A DNA stretch of 64,000 nucleotides from Tidjanibacter sp. (GTDB lineage: Bacteria; Bacteroidota; Bacteroidia; Bacteroidales; Rikenellaceae). The notes beneath the pieces were generated by a model. The model had not been told where the DNA came from and ran no database searches. It saw only the letters and a program-made list of their open reading frames with translations. Of this stretch, positions 16,579 to 25,997 are shown in pieces (position 1 is the stretch's first letter; each line of letters begins with the position of its first letter). The stretch lies in the NCBI GenBank assembly GCA_017503805.1, contig JAFVSJ010000016.1, positions 62,001 to 126,000 of the forward strand. Direction: 5' to 3'. The position numbers and the translations under genes are program-made.

Positions 16579-18627
16579 ATGAAAAAGATAGTTGCAATTA
16601 TAGCTTTGATGATATTTGTGGTTGGCTGTTCTAATTCCGGCAATCAACTCACCATTGAGGATTTATTGGACGAAATGGTTTCGATGGAGAGCCTCTGTGA
16701 GTTCCCCTCGGTGGAGTACCGGCAGATGCAGACAAGTAGCCACGACCGTCGCTCGGACAACCCGCAAACCAAAGAAGATTGGTTTGCCAACAACGATGGT
16801 TTTGGCATTATCCGCACAGATACCATTGATGGCCGAATTGAAAAAGTTATCTTCGAAGAAAACCATCCCGGTGTGATTACCCGTATCTGGATAACTACAC
16901 ATTCGCCTCGCTCGACCGTGAGATTTTATTTCGACGGGCACCTCGCTCCCGATTGGATAATTCCGGCCTATGATCTCCATCGTTTCGGATTGGCTGCCTT
17001 GGGCGAGGGTTTGCTCAATACACACACGAGTTATGAGGTGGGTGTTAAGGGTGGAAGCACTCTCTTCCTTCCTATCCCCTACGGTCGCTCGTGCAAAATA
17101 ACGCTCGAAGAACCCACAGGTTGGAGTGGCGTACCTCGCTATTTCCAAGCCAACTTCCGACGCTACTCGGATGATGTGCAGATTGAAAGCTTCTCGGTAG
17201 AGGTGGCAAAGCGAGCATCGGATAAAATTGCCGAAACATCAAAAATTCTAACCTCTCCCATCTGCGTTAAGGGGCGTACCACAATGCTGGATGGTGTGTT
17301 GGCAAGTGGTGAAAGTCTTTCGCTTGACCTACCCAAAGGTGAGAGGGTTGTAAGGTCGATAGTTGTAAGGTGTAAGGATGTTGAGAATTGGGGAGAAGCA
17401 ACACGCCGTCTGATTGTCCGTATGAGTTTCGATGGCGTGCAGACCGTATGTGTGCCCTTGTCGGACTTTGTGGGCGCCGGAATGGGAACTCCCGAAGTAA
17501 AGAGTCGCTGGCTCAACTCGGATGGTAAGGAGAGTGTTGGAGCCGGTTGGTTGATGCCTTATCGCAACTCTGCGACTCTCTCCATCGAAAACATTGCTGA
17601 CAACAATGCGACAGTTGAGGTTGAGGTTGTGACTACTCGCTACAATTGGAACGAGCGTTCGCTCTATTTCCACTCCTCGTGGCGCAGTGAGTATGGACTG
17701 GCGGTAACCAACAACCACAAAGAGTGCTACGATTGGCGTTTTGCGACACTCAAAGGTAGGGGTGTCTATCGTGGAGATATGCTGACGCTGTTTAACTACG
17801 CCAAAGCGTGGTATGGCGAGGGAGATGAGAAGATTTATGTCGATGGTGAAGAGTTCCCATCGCACTTTGGTACGGGTACAGAAGATTACTATAACTCCTC
17901 ATGGGCTCCTGTGGTGCCCTTCCACACCCCATTTGGAGGTGCGCCTCGTGCCGACTTGGCTTCGTCGAAGGGTTACAATACTTGGGTGCGCACACGAGCT
18001 CTTGACGCAATTCCATTCAAAGAGAGTCTTGTCTTTGATTTGGAGATGATAAGTTGGGTCCCCGGCACTGTGGATTACTCCACTGCGGTCTATTGGTATG
18101 GTGACCTCGACTCTGTGGCAGAAGGCATCACCGATGTAGTAGAAGCCAAACGCGAAATGCCCGAGCCTCCCGCAGACCCCTCGAAATTTGTTATCTCCAA
18201 CTCGGTGGAATTTGAGGCTCTCGAAGTTGTTGCCAAGTCGGAGGCACTACAAGTAGATCGTCAGGGAATGTTGGGCTTCCCCGATGGCGTGTGGAGTGGC
18301 GGCAAGCAGGTGACTTGCTTTGGCGGCTCGAAGGGTGATTGGATTAGAATAGACCTTCCTGTTGAGGAGGATGGTGTGTATAATGTAAAACTCCACGCAA
18401 CAAAGGCTGCCGACTATGGAAAAGTGCAATTCCTGCTGGGTGGTAAAATAGCAGGTGTATTGGACAGCTATTTTGCCGCAGTAGTTAATTCGGGTGAGAT
18501 TAATCTGGGTAGTACCAAGTCCGAAAACAATAAAATCTCTCTTGAAGTGCGCATTATTGGCAAAAACCCCAAGTCGCTTGGATATATGTTCGGTTTGGAC
18601 TGCGCAGTATTGGAAAAAGTAGAGTAA
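16579..18627 (+). CDS. GH172 (DUF2961) glycoside hydrolase lipoprotein with C-terminal beta-sandwich, second copy
   Basis: The second GH172 paralogue has 682 residues from ATG at 16579; a TTG five codons upstream is rejected because M-K-K-I-V-A-I-I starts a normal lipoprotein signal ending V-V-G-C (Cys17). The catalytic region matches the first copy, with G-E-G-D-E (Glu414) and G-T-G-T-E-D-Y (Glu435) again 21 residues apart. Unlike copy one it lacks the Cys-rich linker but carries about 150 extra C-terminal residues (from about 532) with W-I-R-I-D-L-P, G-V-Y-N-V-K-L-H and D-x-G-K-V-Q patterns, suggestive of a carbohydrate-binding-like beta-sandwich. The two copies may act on different linkages of one substrate. 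Confidence 0.87.
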   Translation: MKKIVAIIALMIFVVGCSNSGNQLTIEDLLDEMVSMESLCEFPSVEYRQMQTSSHDRRSDNPQTKEDWFANNDGFGIIRTDTIDGRIEKVIFEENHPGVITRIWITTHSPRSTVRFYFDGHLAPDWIIPAYDLHRFGLAALGEGLLNTHTSYEVGVKGGSTLFLPIPYGRSCKITLEEPTGWSGVPRYFQANFRRYSDDVQIESFSVEVAKRASDKIAETSKILTSPICVKGRTTMLDGVLASGESLSLDLPKGERVVRSIVVRCKDVENWGEATRRLIVRMSFDGVQTVCVPLSDFVGAGMGTPEVKSRWLNSDGKESVGAGWLMPYRNSATLSIENIADNNATVEVEVVTTRYNWNERSLYFHSSWRSEYGLAVTNNHKECYDWRFATLKGRGVYRGDMLTLFNYAKAWYGEGDEKIYVDGEEFPSHFGTGTEDYYNSSWAPVVPFHTPFGGAPRADLASSKGYNTWVRTRALDAIPFKESLVFDLEMISWVPGTVDYSTAVYWYGDLDSVAEGITDVVEAKREMPEPPADPSKFVISNSVEFEALEVVAKSEALQVDRQGMLGFPDGVWSGGKQVTCFGGSKGDWIRIDLPVEEDGVYNVKLHATKAADYGKVQFLLGGKIAGVLDSYFAAVVNSGEINLGSTKSENNKISLEVRIIGKNPKSLGYMFGLDCAVLEKVE

Positions 18628-18642
18628 GCAAATCATACTACA

Positions 18643-20376
18643 ATGAAGATTGGACTTAACATAACAACGCTGTTTGCTGTCGGGCTCCTGGCAGTAGGTT
18701 GTACCTCGGAGATTAGTGTCGAACATCTCAATAATCTCACATCGGTAATCTCGGTTACCGATTCGGTGGAGTGTCTGTGGTTGCCCATTGAGGAGGGAGA
18801 CTACGAAGCACAGGTGATTGCCGTGGGTTCCGACAACCGCACTGCTCCTCTTAATATCCGTTTGGCACAAACCAAGGTGGATTACTATATGCCCTTCACA
18901 TTAGAGGGTGTAGAGAGGTTGAGGGTTGAAAATTGTTCCTACGAGAATCTTTGTTGGCAAAACCTTACAACAACACAACCCGATTTGGACAAATCGTATC
19001 GTCAGGATGTACACTTTTCAACTGCAAGAGGCTGGATCAACGACCCCAATGGTATGTTCTACCTCAATGGCGAGTGGCACCTCTACTACCAACACAACCC
19101 CTATGGGGCACGCTGGGGAAATATGAGTTGGGGTCACGCCGTAAGCCACGACCTTGTAAGTTGGGAACATCTTCCCGCCGTGCTCTATCCCGACGAACTC
19201 GGTGCAATTTTTTCGGGTTCGGCAGTGGTCGACAAGGATAATACGGCAGGATTTGGCGAGGGTGCTGTGGTGGCAATCTACACCTCGGCCGGCGCACGCC
19301 AAAGCCAAAGTATTGCGTATAGTCTTGACGGTGGAACAACTTTCACGAAGTATGAAAACAACCCAGTTCTTACAAGCCATCGAATTGACTTCCGCGATCC
19401 CAAAGTCTTTTGGCACACTCCAACAGAGCGCTGGATTATGGTGCTTGCGGCTGGCAATGCTATGGAGATTTACTCCTCAAAAAACCTAAAAGAGTGGACT
19501 TTTGAGAGTCGCTGTGGCGAAGATTGGGGCTACCATACGGGCGTGTGGGAGTGTCCCGACCTCTTTGAGTTGCCATACGAGAATGGCTCAAAGTGGGTAC
19601 TGCTTTGCTCGCTTTCCATCCCCGAAAGAGGAGGCTCCTCGGTGCAGTATTTTGTCGGAGAGTTTGATGGTCACACCTTCACCCCCAATACAAAAACCTC
19701 AAAGGCGGATGTGCTGAACTATGGACGCGACTATTATGCCACAGTATCGTGGAGCGGTGTTGAGGATGGTCGCAAGGTTGTGGTAGGTTGGCAAAACAAC
19801 TGGGAGTATGCTAATGACCTCCCAACACAGGGATATAGAGGTTATATGTCCATTCCCCACCAACTCCGTCTTGTAAATCACAAAGGAGCACCAAAACTCG
19901 TGGCAGAACCCGCACAAGAGGTTTTGGCGCAGAGCAAAACACTCCATAGTGAGGATGTTGTGGAGGTAAAGGATAAGTACAACGCTTGGCGTCACAACTG
20001 TGACGATGGAGCCTTTATGGTTGAATGTGACATCGAAAATGTTACAGCTCAGGTTTTGGGACTTAAACTCTTCAATGATAATGGAGATTGGGTGGATGTA
20101 TGCTTCGATTTCGCAGAGAATGTTCTGAAAGTTGATCGTACAAACAGCGGAGTGCTGGATTTCAACCCCAAGTTTGCCTCAGTATCCGAGGCTCCTCTCT
20201 CGGATGTCGCAAGACAGAGTATTAAATTGATTGTGGACCGCAGTTCGGTAGAGTGTTTTACGGATATTGCGGCAATCTCAAACCTTGTCTTCCCAAATGG
20301 TTGTTATACTCGTTTGAGCTTCTACACTATCGGCGGAACAGCAAAGGTTAATAACTTGACTATCAAAAAGCTATAA
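18643..20376 (+). CDS. GH32 fructosidase (levanase/inulinase/invertase family)
   Basis: GH32 enzymes release fructose from sucrose, inulin or levan by a retaining mechanism. The 577-residue lipoprotein has a signal ending V-G-C (Cys20), an N-terminal domain of about 100 residues resembling the DUF4980 module of Bacteroides GH32 enzymes, the five-bladed propeller, and a C-terminal beta-sandwich from about 430. Catalytic motifs are intact: W-I-N-D-P-N-G with nucleophile Asp134, F-R-D-P with transition-state stabiliser Asp252, and W-E-C-P-D with acid/base Glu303. It sits 15 bases after the second GH172 gene. It could finish off linear fructo-oligosaccharides produced by GH172. Exo versus endo action cannot be told from sequence. 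Confidence 0.95.
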   Translation: MKIGLNITTLFAVGLLAVGCTSEISVEHLNNLTSVISVTDSVECLWLPIEEGDYEAQVIAVGSDNRTAPLNIRLAQTKVDYYMPFTLEGVERLRVENCSYENLCWQNLTTTQPDLDKSYRQDVHFSTARGWINDPNGMFYLNGEWHLYYQHNPYGARWGNMSWGHAVSHDLVSWEHLPAVLYPDELGAIFSGSAVVDKDNTAGFGEGAVVAIYTSAGARQSQSIAYSLDGGTTFTKYENNPVLTSHRIDFRDPKVFWHTPTERWIMVLAAGNAMEIYSSKNLKEWTFESRCGEDWGYHTGVWECPDLFELPYENGSKWVLLCSLSIPERGGSSVQYFVGEFDGHTFTPNTKTSKADVLNYGRDYYATVSWSGVEDGRKVVVGWQNNWEYANDLPTQGYRGYMSIPHQLRLVNHKGAPKLVAEPAQEVLAQSKTLHSEDVVEVKDKYNAWRHNCDDGAFMVECDIENVTAQVLGLKLFNDNGDWVDVCFDFAENVLKVDRTNSGVLDFNPKFASVSEAPLSDVARQSIKLIVDRSSVECFTDIAAISNLVFPNGCYTRLSFYTIGGTAKVNNLTIKKL

Positions 20377-20401
20377 ATAAAAACTTAAAATTATTACCTC
20401 T

Positions 20402-21730
20402 ATGAAAAACAAAAGTCTAATCACATTCTATGCGCTTGTTGCGGCATTTGGCGCATTGGTCGTAGGTCTTAATATGGGTGGCATTTCGGGTGCTATCGAC
20501 CTCATCGAAAAGGAATTCGCGCTTAGCGCACTTGCCAAAGGTTTTGTTGCAGGTGCTCTGATGGTGGGCTGCCTTATTGGTGCACTTGTTGGTGGCGGTA
20601 TGAGTGACCGATATGGTCGCAAGCCTATGCTCTACATCTCGGCCCTATTGTTGGCTCTCTCGGCAGCAGGCTGCGCTATGTTGTCCAATGGTGCAGTGGG
20701 CCTTGTTGCATTCCGCTTTATTGGTGGCTTGGGTGTTGGTGTTCTCTCGGCAGTAATTCCCACCTACATCACCGAAATTTCGCCCGCAAAGTTGCGCGGC
20801 ACCTTCGTGTCGTTCTACCAACTCTTTGTAGTAATTGGTATCTTGGTGGCATACTCGTGCAACTACCTCTTCGCCCCCAAGGCTCTTTCGTGGCACCTGA
20901 TGCTCGGATTGCCTTTGGTTTTTGCCGTTGTCGATATTCTCTTGTTGGTGTTGCTTCCCGAGAGTCCTCGTTGGCTCGTACAGAGGGGACGCAATGCAGA
21001 AGCAGAGAAGGCTATTTCGCGCTATGGTTTCGACAATGAGGAGCGCGAGGCTATTATGGCTTCGGCAAACGAGAAAAAGGAGAAGGGTGCTAAGTTTTCC
21101 GAACTTTTTAAGGGCAAAATCGGCAAAGTTGTATTCCTTGGCTCGATGCTCGCATTCTTCCAGCAGATTACGGGTATCAATGTGGTAATTAACTACGCTC
21201 CCGGCATTCTCGGCAGCCTCGGTATTGCAGGCAGCGATCCTCTGTTGCAGACCATCTACATCGGTGCTGCAAACCTTCTGTTTACGATTATTGCATTGTG
21301 GCTCTGCGATAAGTTTGGTCGCAAGACTCTGCTTTTGTGGGGTTGTGCCGGTTTGGTGCTCTCTCTTGGTTACATCACTTGGGCATTTTCTATTCCCAAT
21401 CCCAGCGAGATAGGTATACTTATTGCCATTGTGGCCTACATTGCATTCTTCGCTCTCTCCCTCTCGCCACTTATGTTCGTGGTGACCTCCGAGATGTATC
21501 CCTCCTATATTCGCGGTACGGCAATGGCTCTTTCGACAGGTATTAGTTGGGCTTGTGCATTCTTGTGCGTGCAGTTCTATCCTTGGTTGGAGAGCACCCT
21601 GGGCACCAATGTAGCATTCGGTATCTTTGCAGCACTCTGCCTTGCTGCGGGCTTATTCATCAAGTTCTGCATCCCCGAAACAAAAGGTAAGTCTTTGGAG
21701 GAGATTGAGAAAGAACTCAAACTTAAATAG
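20402..21730 (+). CDS. MFS sugar porter (sugar:H+ symporter family), probable fructose importer
   Basis: The 442-residue inner-membrane protein has twelve hydrophobic segments and the signatures of the sugar porter family: G-G-G-M-S-D-R-Y-G-R-K-P after TM2, P-E-S-P-R-W-L in the central loop, Q-Q-I-T-G-I-N in TM7, D-K-F-G-R-K between TM8 and TM9, and P-E-T-K-G at the C-terminus. It lies between the GH32 gene and the serine hydrolases. In the Bacteroides levan locus an inner-membrane monosaccharide transporter (BT1758) occupies the same functional slot, so import of fructose released in the periplasm is inferred. Confidence 0.93.
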   Translation: MKNKSLITFYALVAAFGALVVGLNMGGISGAIDLIEKEFALSALAKGFVAGALMVGCLIGALVGGGMSDRYGRKPMLYISALLLALSAAGCAMLSNGAVGLVAFRFIGGLGVGVLSAVIPTYITEISPAKLRGTFVSFYQLFVVIGILVAYSCNYLFAPKALSWHLMLGLPLVFAVVDILLLVLLPESPRWLVQRGRNAEAEKAISRYGFDNEEREAIMASANEKKEKGAKFSELFKGKIGKVVFLGSMLAFFQQITGINVVINYAPGILGSLGIAGSDPLLQTIYIGAANLLFTIIALWLCDKFGRKTLLLWGCAGLVLSLGYITWAFSIPNPSEIGILIAIVAYIAFFALSLSPLMFVVTSEMYPSYIRGTAMALSTGISWACAFLCVQFYPWLESTLGTNVAFGIFAALCLAAGLFIKFCIPETKGKSLEEIEKELKLK

Positions 21731-21736
21731 AAATCT

Positions 21737-22873
21737 ATGGTTAGTTATATGTTAGTGAAAAAGGTGATGGCACGCTTTGTATGGGTGGCTCTTTCCGCGT
21801 TGCTGTTGGCTTCGTGTGGCGAGCCTCCCGTACAAGGTGGCGAAGACATCATACCCGATCCAAATCCCGAACTCCAAGAGAGCCATCTACCTCGTGCCTC
21901 GGCAGAGGATATGGCAACCTTCGAGATTTTGGGCGACTTGGTTTTCCAAGATGTTTGGACAGAGGCGTGCTACGAACTCCATAGTCTTATGGTTGTTAGG
22001 GATGGCGAAGTCCTCTATGAGCGCTGGGCAAATGGTCACAGCCCCGAAGAGTTGCACATTCTTTGGTCGGTGAGCAAGACCTTTACGGCATTGGCCGTAG
22101 GATTGGCAGTGGATGATAAACTTCTGAATGTTGAGGATACTATAAAACAGTTCTTTACTGCCGATGAGTTGCCCGAACAAGATACAGTGTGGGGCAATAA
22201 AATGAGTGTATGGAACCTGCTGACAATGTCCTCGGGAATTACGGGCGACTACATCGGTTTGGGTGTGGGCGGTCACGACTTCGACTGGGCACAAAAGACT
22301 TTGCGCTCGGGTATATCGTTTGCTCCCGGCAGTAAATTCCACTACAACTCGATGAACTCATACCTACTCTCGGTCATCGTTAGTCGCGTGACCGGAAAGA
22401 AGATTGTAGACTATCTCGCGGAGAGAGTTTTTGCCCCTCTGGGCATCATAGACTACATTTGGGAGGAGTCGCCACAGGGTTACAACTCGGGAGGTTGGGG
22501 ACTCTACCTTTCTACCGAGTCACTTGCCAAAGTCGGACAGATGATGTTGCAAGGCGGCGAGTGGAAAGGAGAGCAGATTATCTCCAAAGAGTGGATTGAG
22601 GCTATGATGGCACCCCAAATTATGCAATACAAGGGTGTTGTTTTTGGCGAGGAAAATCAGCAGGCGATTGTCAATTCCGGTGACCAAAATCAACAAGGTT
22701 ACGGCTACCAGATGTGGTGCTGCACCAATGGCGCTGTCAGAATGGATGGCGCGTGGAGTCAATTTGTAATTCTCTTCCCCAAACAAAATTCAGTCGTTGT
22801 TACAACTGCTAACTCGGCAAATAATGCTGGACTACTAAAATCAATTTGGAGTAGATTGTATCCAAATTTGTAG
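21737..22873 (+). CDS. Beta-lactamase-fold serine hydrolase (class C/S12-like) lipoprotein, copy 1
   Basis: This 378-residue member of PF00144 has a lipoprotein signal (L-L-L-A-S-C, Cys27 from this start; ATGs at residues 5 and 11 are alternatives). The nucleophile motif S-x-x-K is S-V-S-K (Ser111, Lys114) and the second motif is Y-N-S (Tyr203), with R-M-D-G-A-W-S-Q near the C-terminus in place of K-T-G. Known relatives are esterases, D-aminopeptidases, transpeptidases and class C beta-lactamases. Its place after a sugar porter and before two paralogues in a fructan-type locus suggests an esterase on the glycan, but this is inference. It starts 6 bases after the porter stop. Confidence 0.85.
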   Translation: MVSYMLVKKVMARFVWVALSALLLASCGEPPVQGGEDIIPDPNPELQESHLPRASAEDMATFEILGDLVFQDVWTEACYELHSLMVVRDGEVLYERWANGHSPEELHILWSVSKTFTALAVGLAVDDKLLNVEDTIKQFFTADELPEQDTVWGNKMSVWNLLTMSSGITGDYIGLGVGGHDFDWAQKTLRSGISFAPGSKFHYNSMNSYLLSVIVSRVTGKKIVDYLAERVFAPLGIIDYIWEESPQGYNSGGWGLYLSTESLAKVGQMMLQGGEWKGEQIISKEWIEAMMAPQIMQYKGVVFGEENQQAIVNSGDQNQQGYGYQMWCCTNGAVRMDGAWSQFVILFPKQNSVVVTTANSANNAGLLKSIWSRLYPNL

Positions 22874-22893
22874 GGATTAATGCGTGAAAAGGT

Positions 22894-23964
22894 ATGAAGG
22901 TAATTGGTAAAATAGCTCTCTTTTTTGTAGTGGCTATTGCCACAGGGCTAACGGGATGTAGTACTCAAAGCAAATCTCTGCCTCGTGCCTCAGAGCGCGT
23001 TATGGCCGAATACGAAGAGGCTGGTGACAGGGTTTTTAGGGATACGGCAAGTGAGAGCACCTATCGGCTTCATAGTCTTATGATTGTTAAGGACGACGAG
23101 GTGGTCTATGAAAAGTGGGCCGTGGGGCACTCTCCGGAACAACTACACATTCTTTGGTCTGCAAGCAAAACCTTTACGGCTCTGGCGGTAGGTTTTGCCG
23201 AGCAGGAAGGGCTACTTACCACCGATGACAGGGTTGTGGATTTTTTCGTTCCCAACGAACTCCCATCACACAAAAACAAGTGGCTCGAAGATATAACCCT
23301 GCATCATCTGCTGACAATGTCTTCGGGATTGGGTGACGACTACTCTTTGCGTCAAATACGCAACGGCTTGGGCGATTGGGCACGAGAGACACTCTCTATG
23401 CAACACTATTTCGCTCCGGGAGAGATGTATCATTATAGTTCGATGGACACCTACCTTCTCTCGGTTATAGTGTCGAAAGTAACGGGGCGAAAGTTGATGG
23501 ACTACCTTGCCGAAAAACTTTTCGAACCATTGGGCATAGATGATTACTATTGGGAGGAGTCGCCACAAGGCTATAATGTTGGTGGCTGGGGATTGTATCT
23601 CACAACCGAATCGCTGGCCAAAGCGGGTTTGTTTATGCTCCACAGGGGCGAATGGAATGGGAAACGGTTGCTTGCGGAGGAGTGGTTTGACAAAGCAATG
23701 TCGCCACAAATTATGCAGTATAAAGGTCGGGAAAACAACCCCGAGCGCATAGAGCAGCTTAAACGCACTCGCAACCAATGGAATCAGGGCTATGGATACC
23801 AAATGTGGTGCTGTATAGATGGTGCATACCGTATGGATGGCGCTTGGGGACAAACCGTTATCATCCATCCGGAGAAAAATGCAGTTGTTGTAACAACAGC
23901 TCACGCCTCCAACGGCAAAACAATTTTGGAGTCAATATGGAATAATGTCTTCACAAAAATGTAA
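22894..23964 (+). CDS. Beta-lactamase-fold serine hydrolase lipoprotein, copy 2
   Basis: The second of three tandem paralogues, 356 residues. The lipoprotein signal ends L-T-G-C (Cys22). Catalytic motifs are S-A-S-K (Ser89, Lys92) and Y-S-S (Tyr181), and the C-terminal R-M-D-G-A-W-G-Q replaces S-Q of the other copies. Long blocks are shared with its neighbours, such as L-H-I-L-W-S, W-E-E-S-P-Q-G-Y-N, P-Q-I-M-Q-Y and Y-G-Y-Q-M-W-C-C, showing a local triplication followed by divergence. It sits 20 bases after copy 1, in the same apparent operon. Substrate unknown; hydrolysis of an ester or amide in the periplasm is the family expectation. Confidence 0.84.
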   Translation: MKVIGKIALFFVVAIATGLTGCSTQSKSLPRASERVMAEYEEAGDRVFRDTASESTYRLHSLMIVKDDEVVYEKWAVGHSPEQLHILWSASKTFTALAVGFAEQEGLLTTDDRVVDFFVPNELPSHKNKWLEDITLHHLLTMSSGLGDDYSLRQIRNGLGDWARETLSMQHYFAPGEMYHYSSMDTYLLSVIVSKVTGRKLMDYLAEKLFEPLGIDDYYWEESPQGYNVGGWGLYLTTESLAKAGLFMLHRGEWNGKRLLAEEWFDKAMSPQIMQYKGRENNPERIEQLKRTRNQWNQGYGYQMWCCIDGAYRMDGAWGQTVIIHPEKNAVVVTTAHASNGKTILESIWNNVFTKM

Positions 23965-23987
23965 ATTTGTAATCTAATAACTCAACG

Positions 23988-25067
23988 ATGAAAAGGCTAA
24001 ATAGATATTTGGGGGTTGCATTTGTGACGGCGGTGTCACTTGTAGTACTATGTGCTTGTGGAGGAAGCTCTCTGCCACGAGGTGGTGCCGACGATTTTAC
24101 CCGCTATAAGGAGGCGGGCGACAAGGTCTTCGAGGATACTTGGAGCGAGGCGTGTAACGAACTTCACAGCCTTATGGTGGTTAAAGATGGTGAGGTTGTC
24201 TATGAAAATTACGCGCCAGCACATAGTGCCGACGAACTACACATTATGTGGTCTGTAAGCAAGACTTTTACGGCAACGGCTGTTGGCTTTGCTGTGCAAG
24301 ATGGACTTGTTTCGCTCGATGATAAAGTGGTAGATTATTTCCCCGAAGAGTTACCCCCTGAGCGTCACGAGTGGCTTAATGAGATGACCCTTCACGACCT
24401 TCTTATTATGTCGTCGGGGTTGCGTTACGACCATATTGGGCGAGCTGCCGGTGGCCAGCAGTTTGATTGGGTGCGCGAAACTCTCTCGGCGCCTTTCGAT
24501 TTCCGCCCCGGTACAATGTATCACTACAATTCGATGAATACCTATCTTCTCTCTGTAATTGTTAGTCGCGTTACGGGTATGAAGATTGCCGACTATCTCG
24601 ACCGCAAACTCTTCACACCTCTCGGCATAAAAAATTACCATTGGACCGAGTCGCCCCAAGGTTACAACTCCGGAGGATGGGGTTTGCATATCTCCACAGA
24701 ATCGCTCGCCAAAATGGGACAATTTATGCTGAAACGAGGCTGTTGGAATGGCAAACAACTCCTCTTTGAGGAGTGGTTCGACGAGGCAATGTCGCCACAA
24801 ATTATGCAGTACGAAGGACGCATTGCCGACCCAGCAGAGCTCCAAAGATTCAAAGAGTCTATGACCAGGGATCAATGGCATCAGGGATATGGTTTCCAGA
24901 TGTGGTGTTGCACTGATGGCGCATATCGTTTGGATGGTGCGTGGAGCCAGTTTTGTATCATCTTCCCCAAGCATAATGCTGTTGTGGCTGTAACCTCACA
25001 CGCAAGCAATGGAGCAACAATCTTGAACTCCATCTGGACTAACATACTACCATTGATTAACGACTAA
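23988..25067 (+). CDS. Beta-lactamase-fold serine hydrolase lipoprotein, copy 3
   Basis: The third paralogue, 359 residues, has a signal ending V-L-C-A-C and the mature N-terminus S-S-L-P-R-G. Motifs are S-V-S-K (Ser89, Lys92), Y-N-S (Tyr180) and R-L-D-G-A-W-S-Q. All three copies share an N-terminal block after the linker (E-A-G-D-K/R-V-F and L-H-S-L-M), so they have the same architecture and none is truncated. It is followed 14 bases later by the fructokinase gene, tying the hydrolases to the sugar pathway. Intact catalytic residues in all three argue that each is active. Confidence 0.84.
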   Translation: MKRLNRYLGVAFVTAVSLVVLCACGGSSLPRGGADDFTRYKEAGDKVFEDTWSEACNELHSLMVVKDGEVVYENYAPAHSADELHIMWSVSKTFTATAVGFAVQDGLVSLDDKVVDYFPEELPPERHEWLNEMTLHDLLIMSSGLRYDHIGRAAGGQQFDWVRETLSAPFDFRPGTMYHYNSMNTYLLSVIVSRVTGMKIADYLDRKLFTPLGIKNYHWTESPQGYNSGGWGLHISTESLAKMGQFMLKRGCWNGKQLLFEEWFDEAMSPQIMQYEGRIADPAELQRFKESMTRDQWHQGYGFQMWCCTDGAYRLDGAWSQFCIIFPKHNAVVAVTSHASNGATILNSIWTNILPLIND

Positions 25068-25081
25068 AACACAATAACGAT

Positions 25082-25969
25082 ATGACGCAGACTAAGAAGA
25101 TTGTAGTTGGTATGGGCGAACTGCTCTTTGATGTGTTCCCCACCGGAAAGAAAATCGGTGGCGCACCCGTAAATTTTGCCTACCACGTTGGACAACTCGG
25201 CATCGAGAGCTTGGCAATTAGTGCTGTGGGCAACGATGAGTTAGGACGCGAGATTATGGATATCCTCCAAGAAAAGAGAATCAACAACATTGTGCCTCTT
25301 GTGGCAGAGCCTACGGGCACAGTGCAGGTTACACTCGACGAAAAGGGCGTTCCCTCCTACGAGATTTGCGAGGGTGTTGCGTGGGACAATATCCCCTGCA
25401 ACAAGGAACTTGTGGAGGTGGCTAAGAGTTGCTGTGCCTTCTGCTTTGGCTCGCTCGCACAACGTGCCGAGCAGTCGCGCAATGCCATCAACCTCTTCCT
25501 CGACTCGATGGATAGTGGCGATGATGCACTCCGCATCTTCGACATAAACCTTCGCCAAGCATTCTACTCGCGTGAGATTATCGAAGAGTCGCTCAAAAAA
25601 AGCAACGTACTGAAAATTAACGATGACGAATTCCGCACCGTGGGCAATATGCTCGGCTATGATGGTGAGGATTTCGAGCGTGGTAGTCGCCTTTTGATGG
25701 AGCGCTATGGACTCAAAATGGTCATCCTCACCTGTGGCGAGATAGGTAGTCATATCTTCTACGAGGGTGGCTCTTCGTTCCTGCCAACGCCCAAAGTGGA
25801 GATTGCAGATACGGTAGGTGCCGGCGACTCATTTACGGCTGCTTTCGTAGCATCGCTACTTAGTGGCAAATCTATCGAGGAATCTCATCGCAAAGCAGTA
25901 GAGGTATCTGCCTATGTTTGTACTCAGAGTGGTGCTATGCCCATCATTCCCGAAGAATTAAAGGCATAA
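25082..25969 (+). CDS. Fructokinase, PfkB/ribokinase family
   Basis: The 295-residue cytosolic kinase transfers phosphate from ATP to fructose, feeding glycolysis. It shows the N-terminal V-G-M-G-E-L-L-F-D-V-F-P segment, the first PfkB signature region (G-G-A-P-V-N-F-A-Y-H-V-G-Q-L-G at about 23-37), D-I-N-L-R-Q-A-F-Y, and the anion-hole and catalytic base motif D-T-V-G-A-G-D-S-F-T-A-A-F (about 244-256). The G-E-L-L-F-D start resembles Bacteroides fructokinases such as BT1757. Its position between sugar enzymes and the regulator is the strongest evidence that the locus handles fructose. Confidence 0.93.
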   Translation: MTQTKKIVVGMGELLFDVFPTGKKIGGAPVNFAYHVGQLGIESLAISAVGNDELGREIMDILQEKRINNIVPLVAEPTGTVQVTLDEKGVPSYEICEGVAWDNIPCNKELVEVAKSCCAFCFGSLAQRAEQSRNAINLFLDSMDSGDDALRIFDINLRQAFYSREIIEESLKKSNVLKINDDEFRTVGNMLGYDGEDFERGSRLLMERYGLKMVILTCGEIGSHIFYEGGSSFLPTPKVEIADTVGAGDSFTAAFVASLLSGKSIEESHRKAVEVSAYVCTQSGAMPIIPEELKA

Positions 25970-25997
25970 AGAAAGGCGGTCAAGAAGAGGTGTTAAG

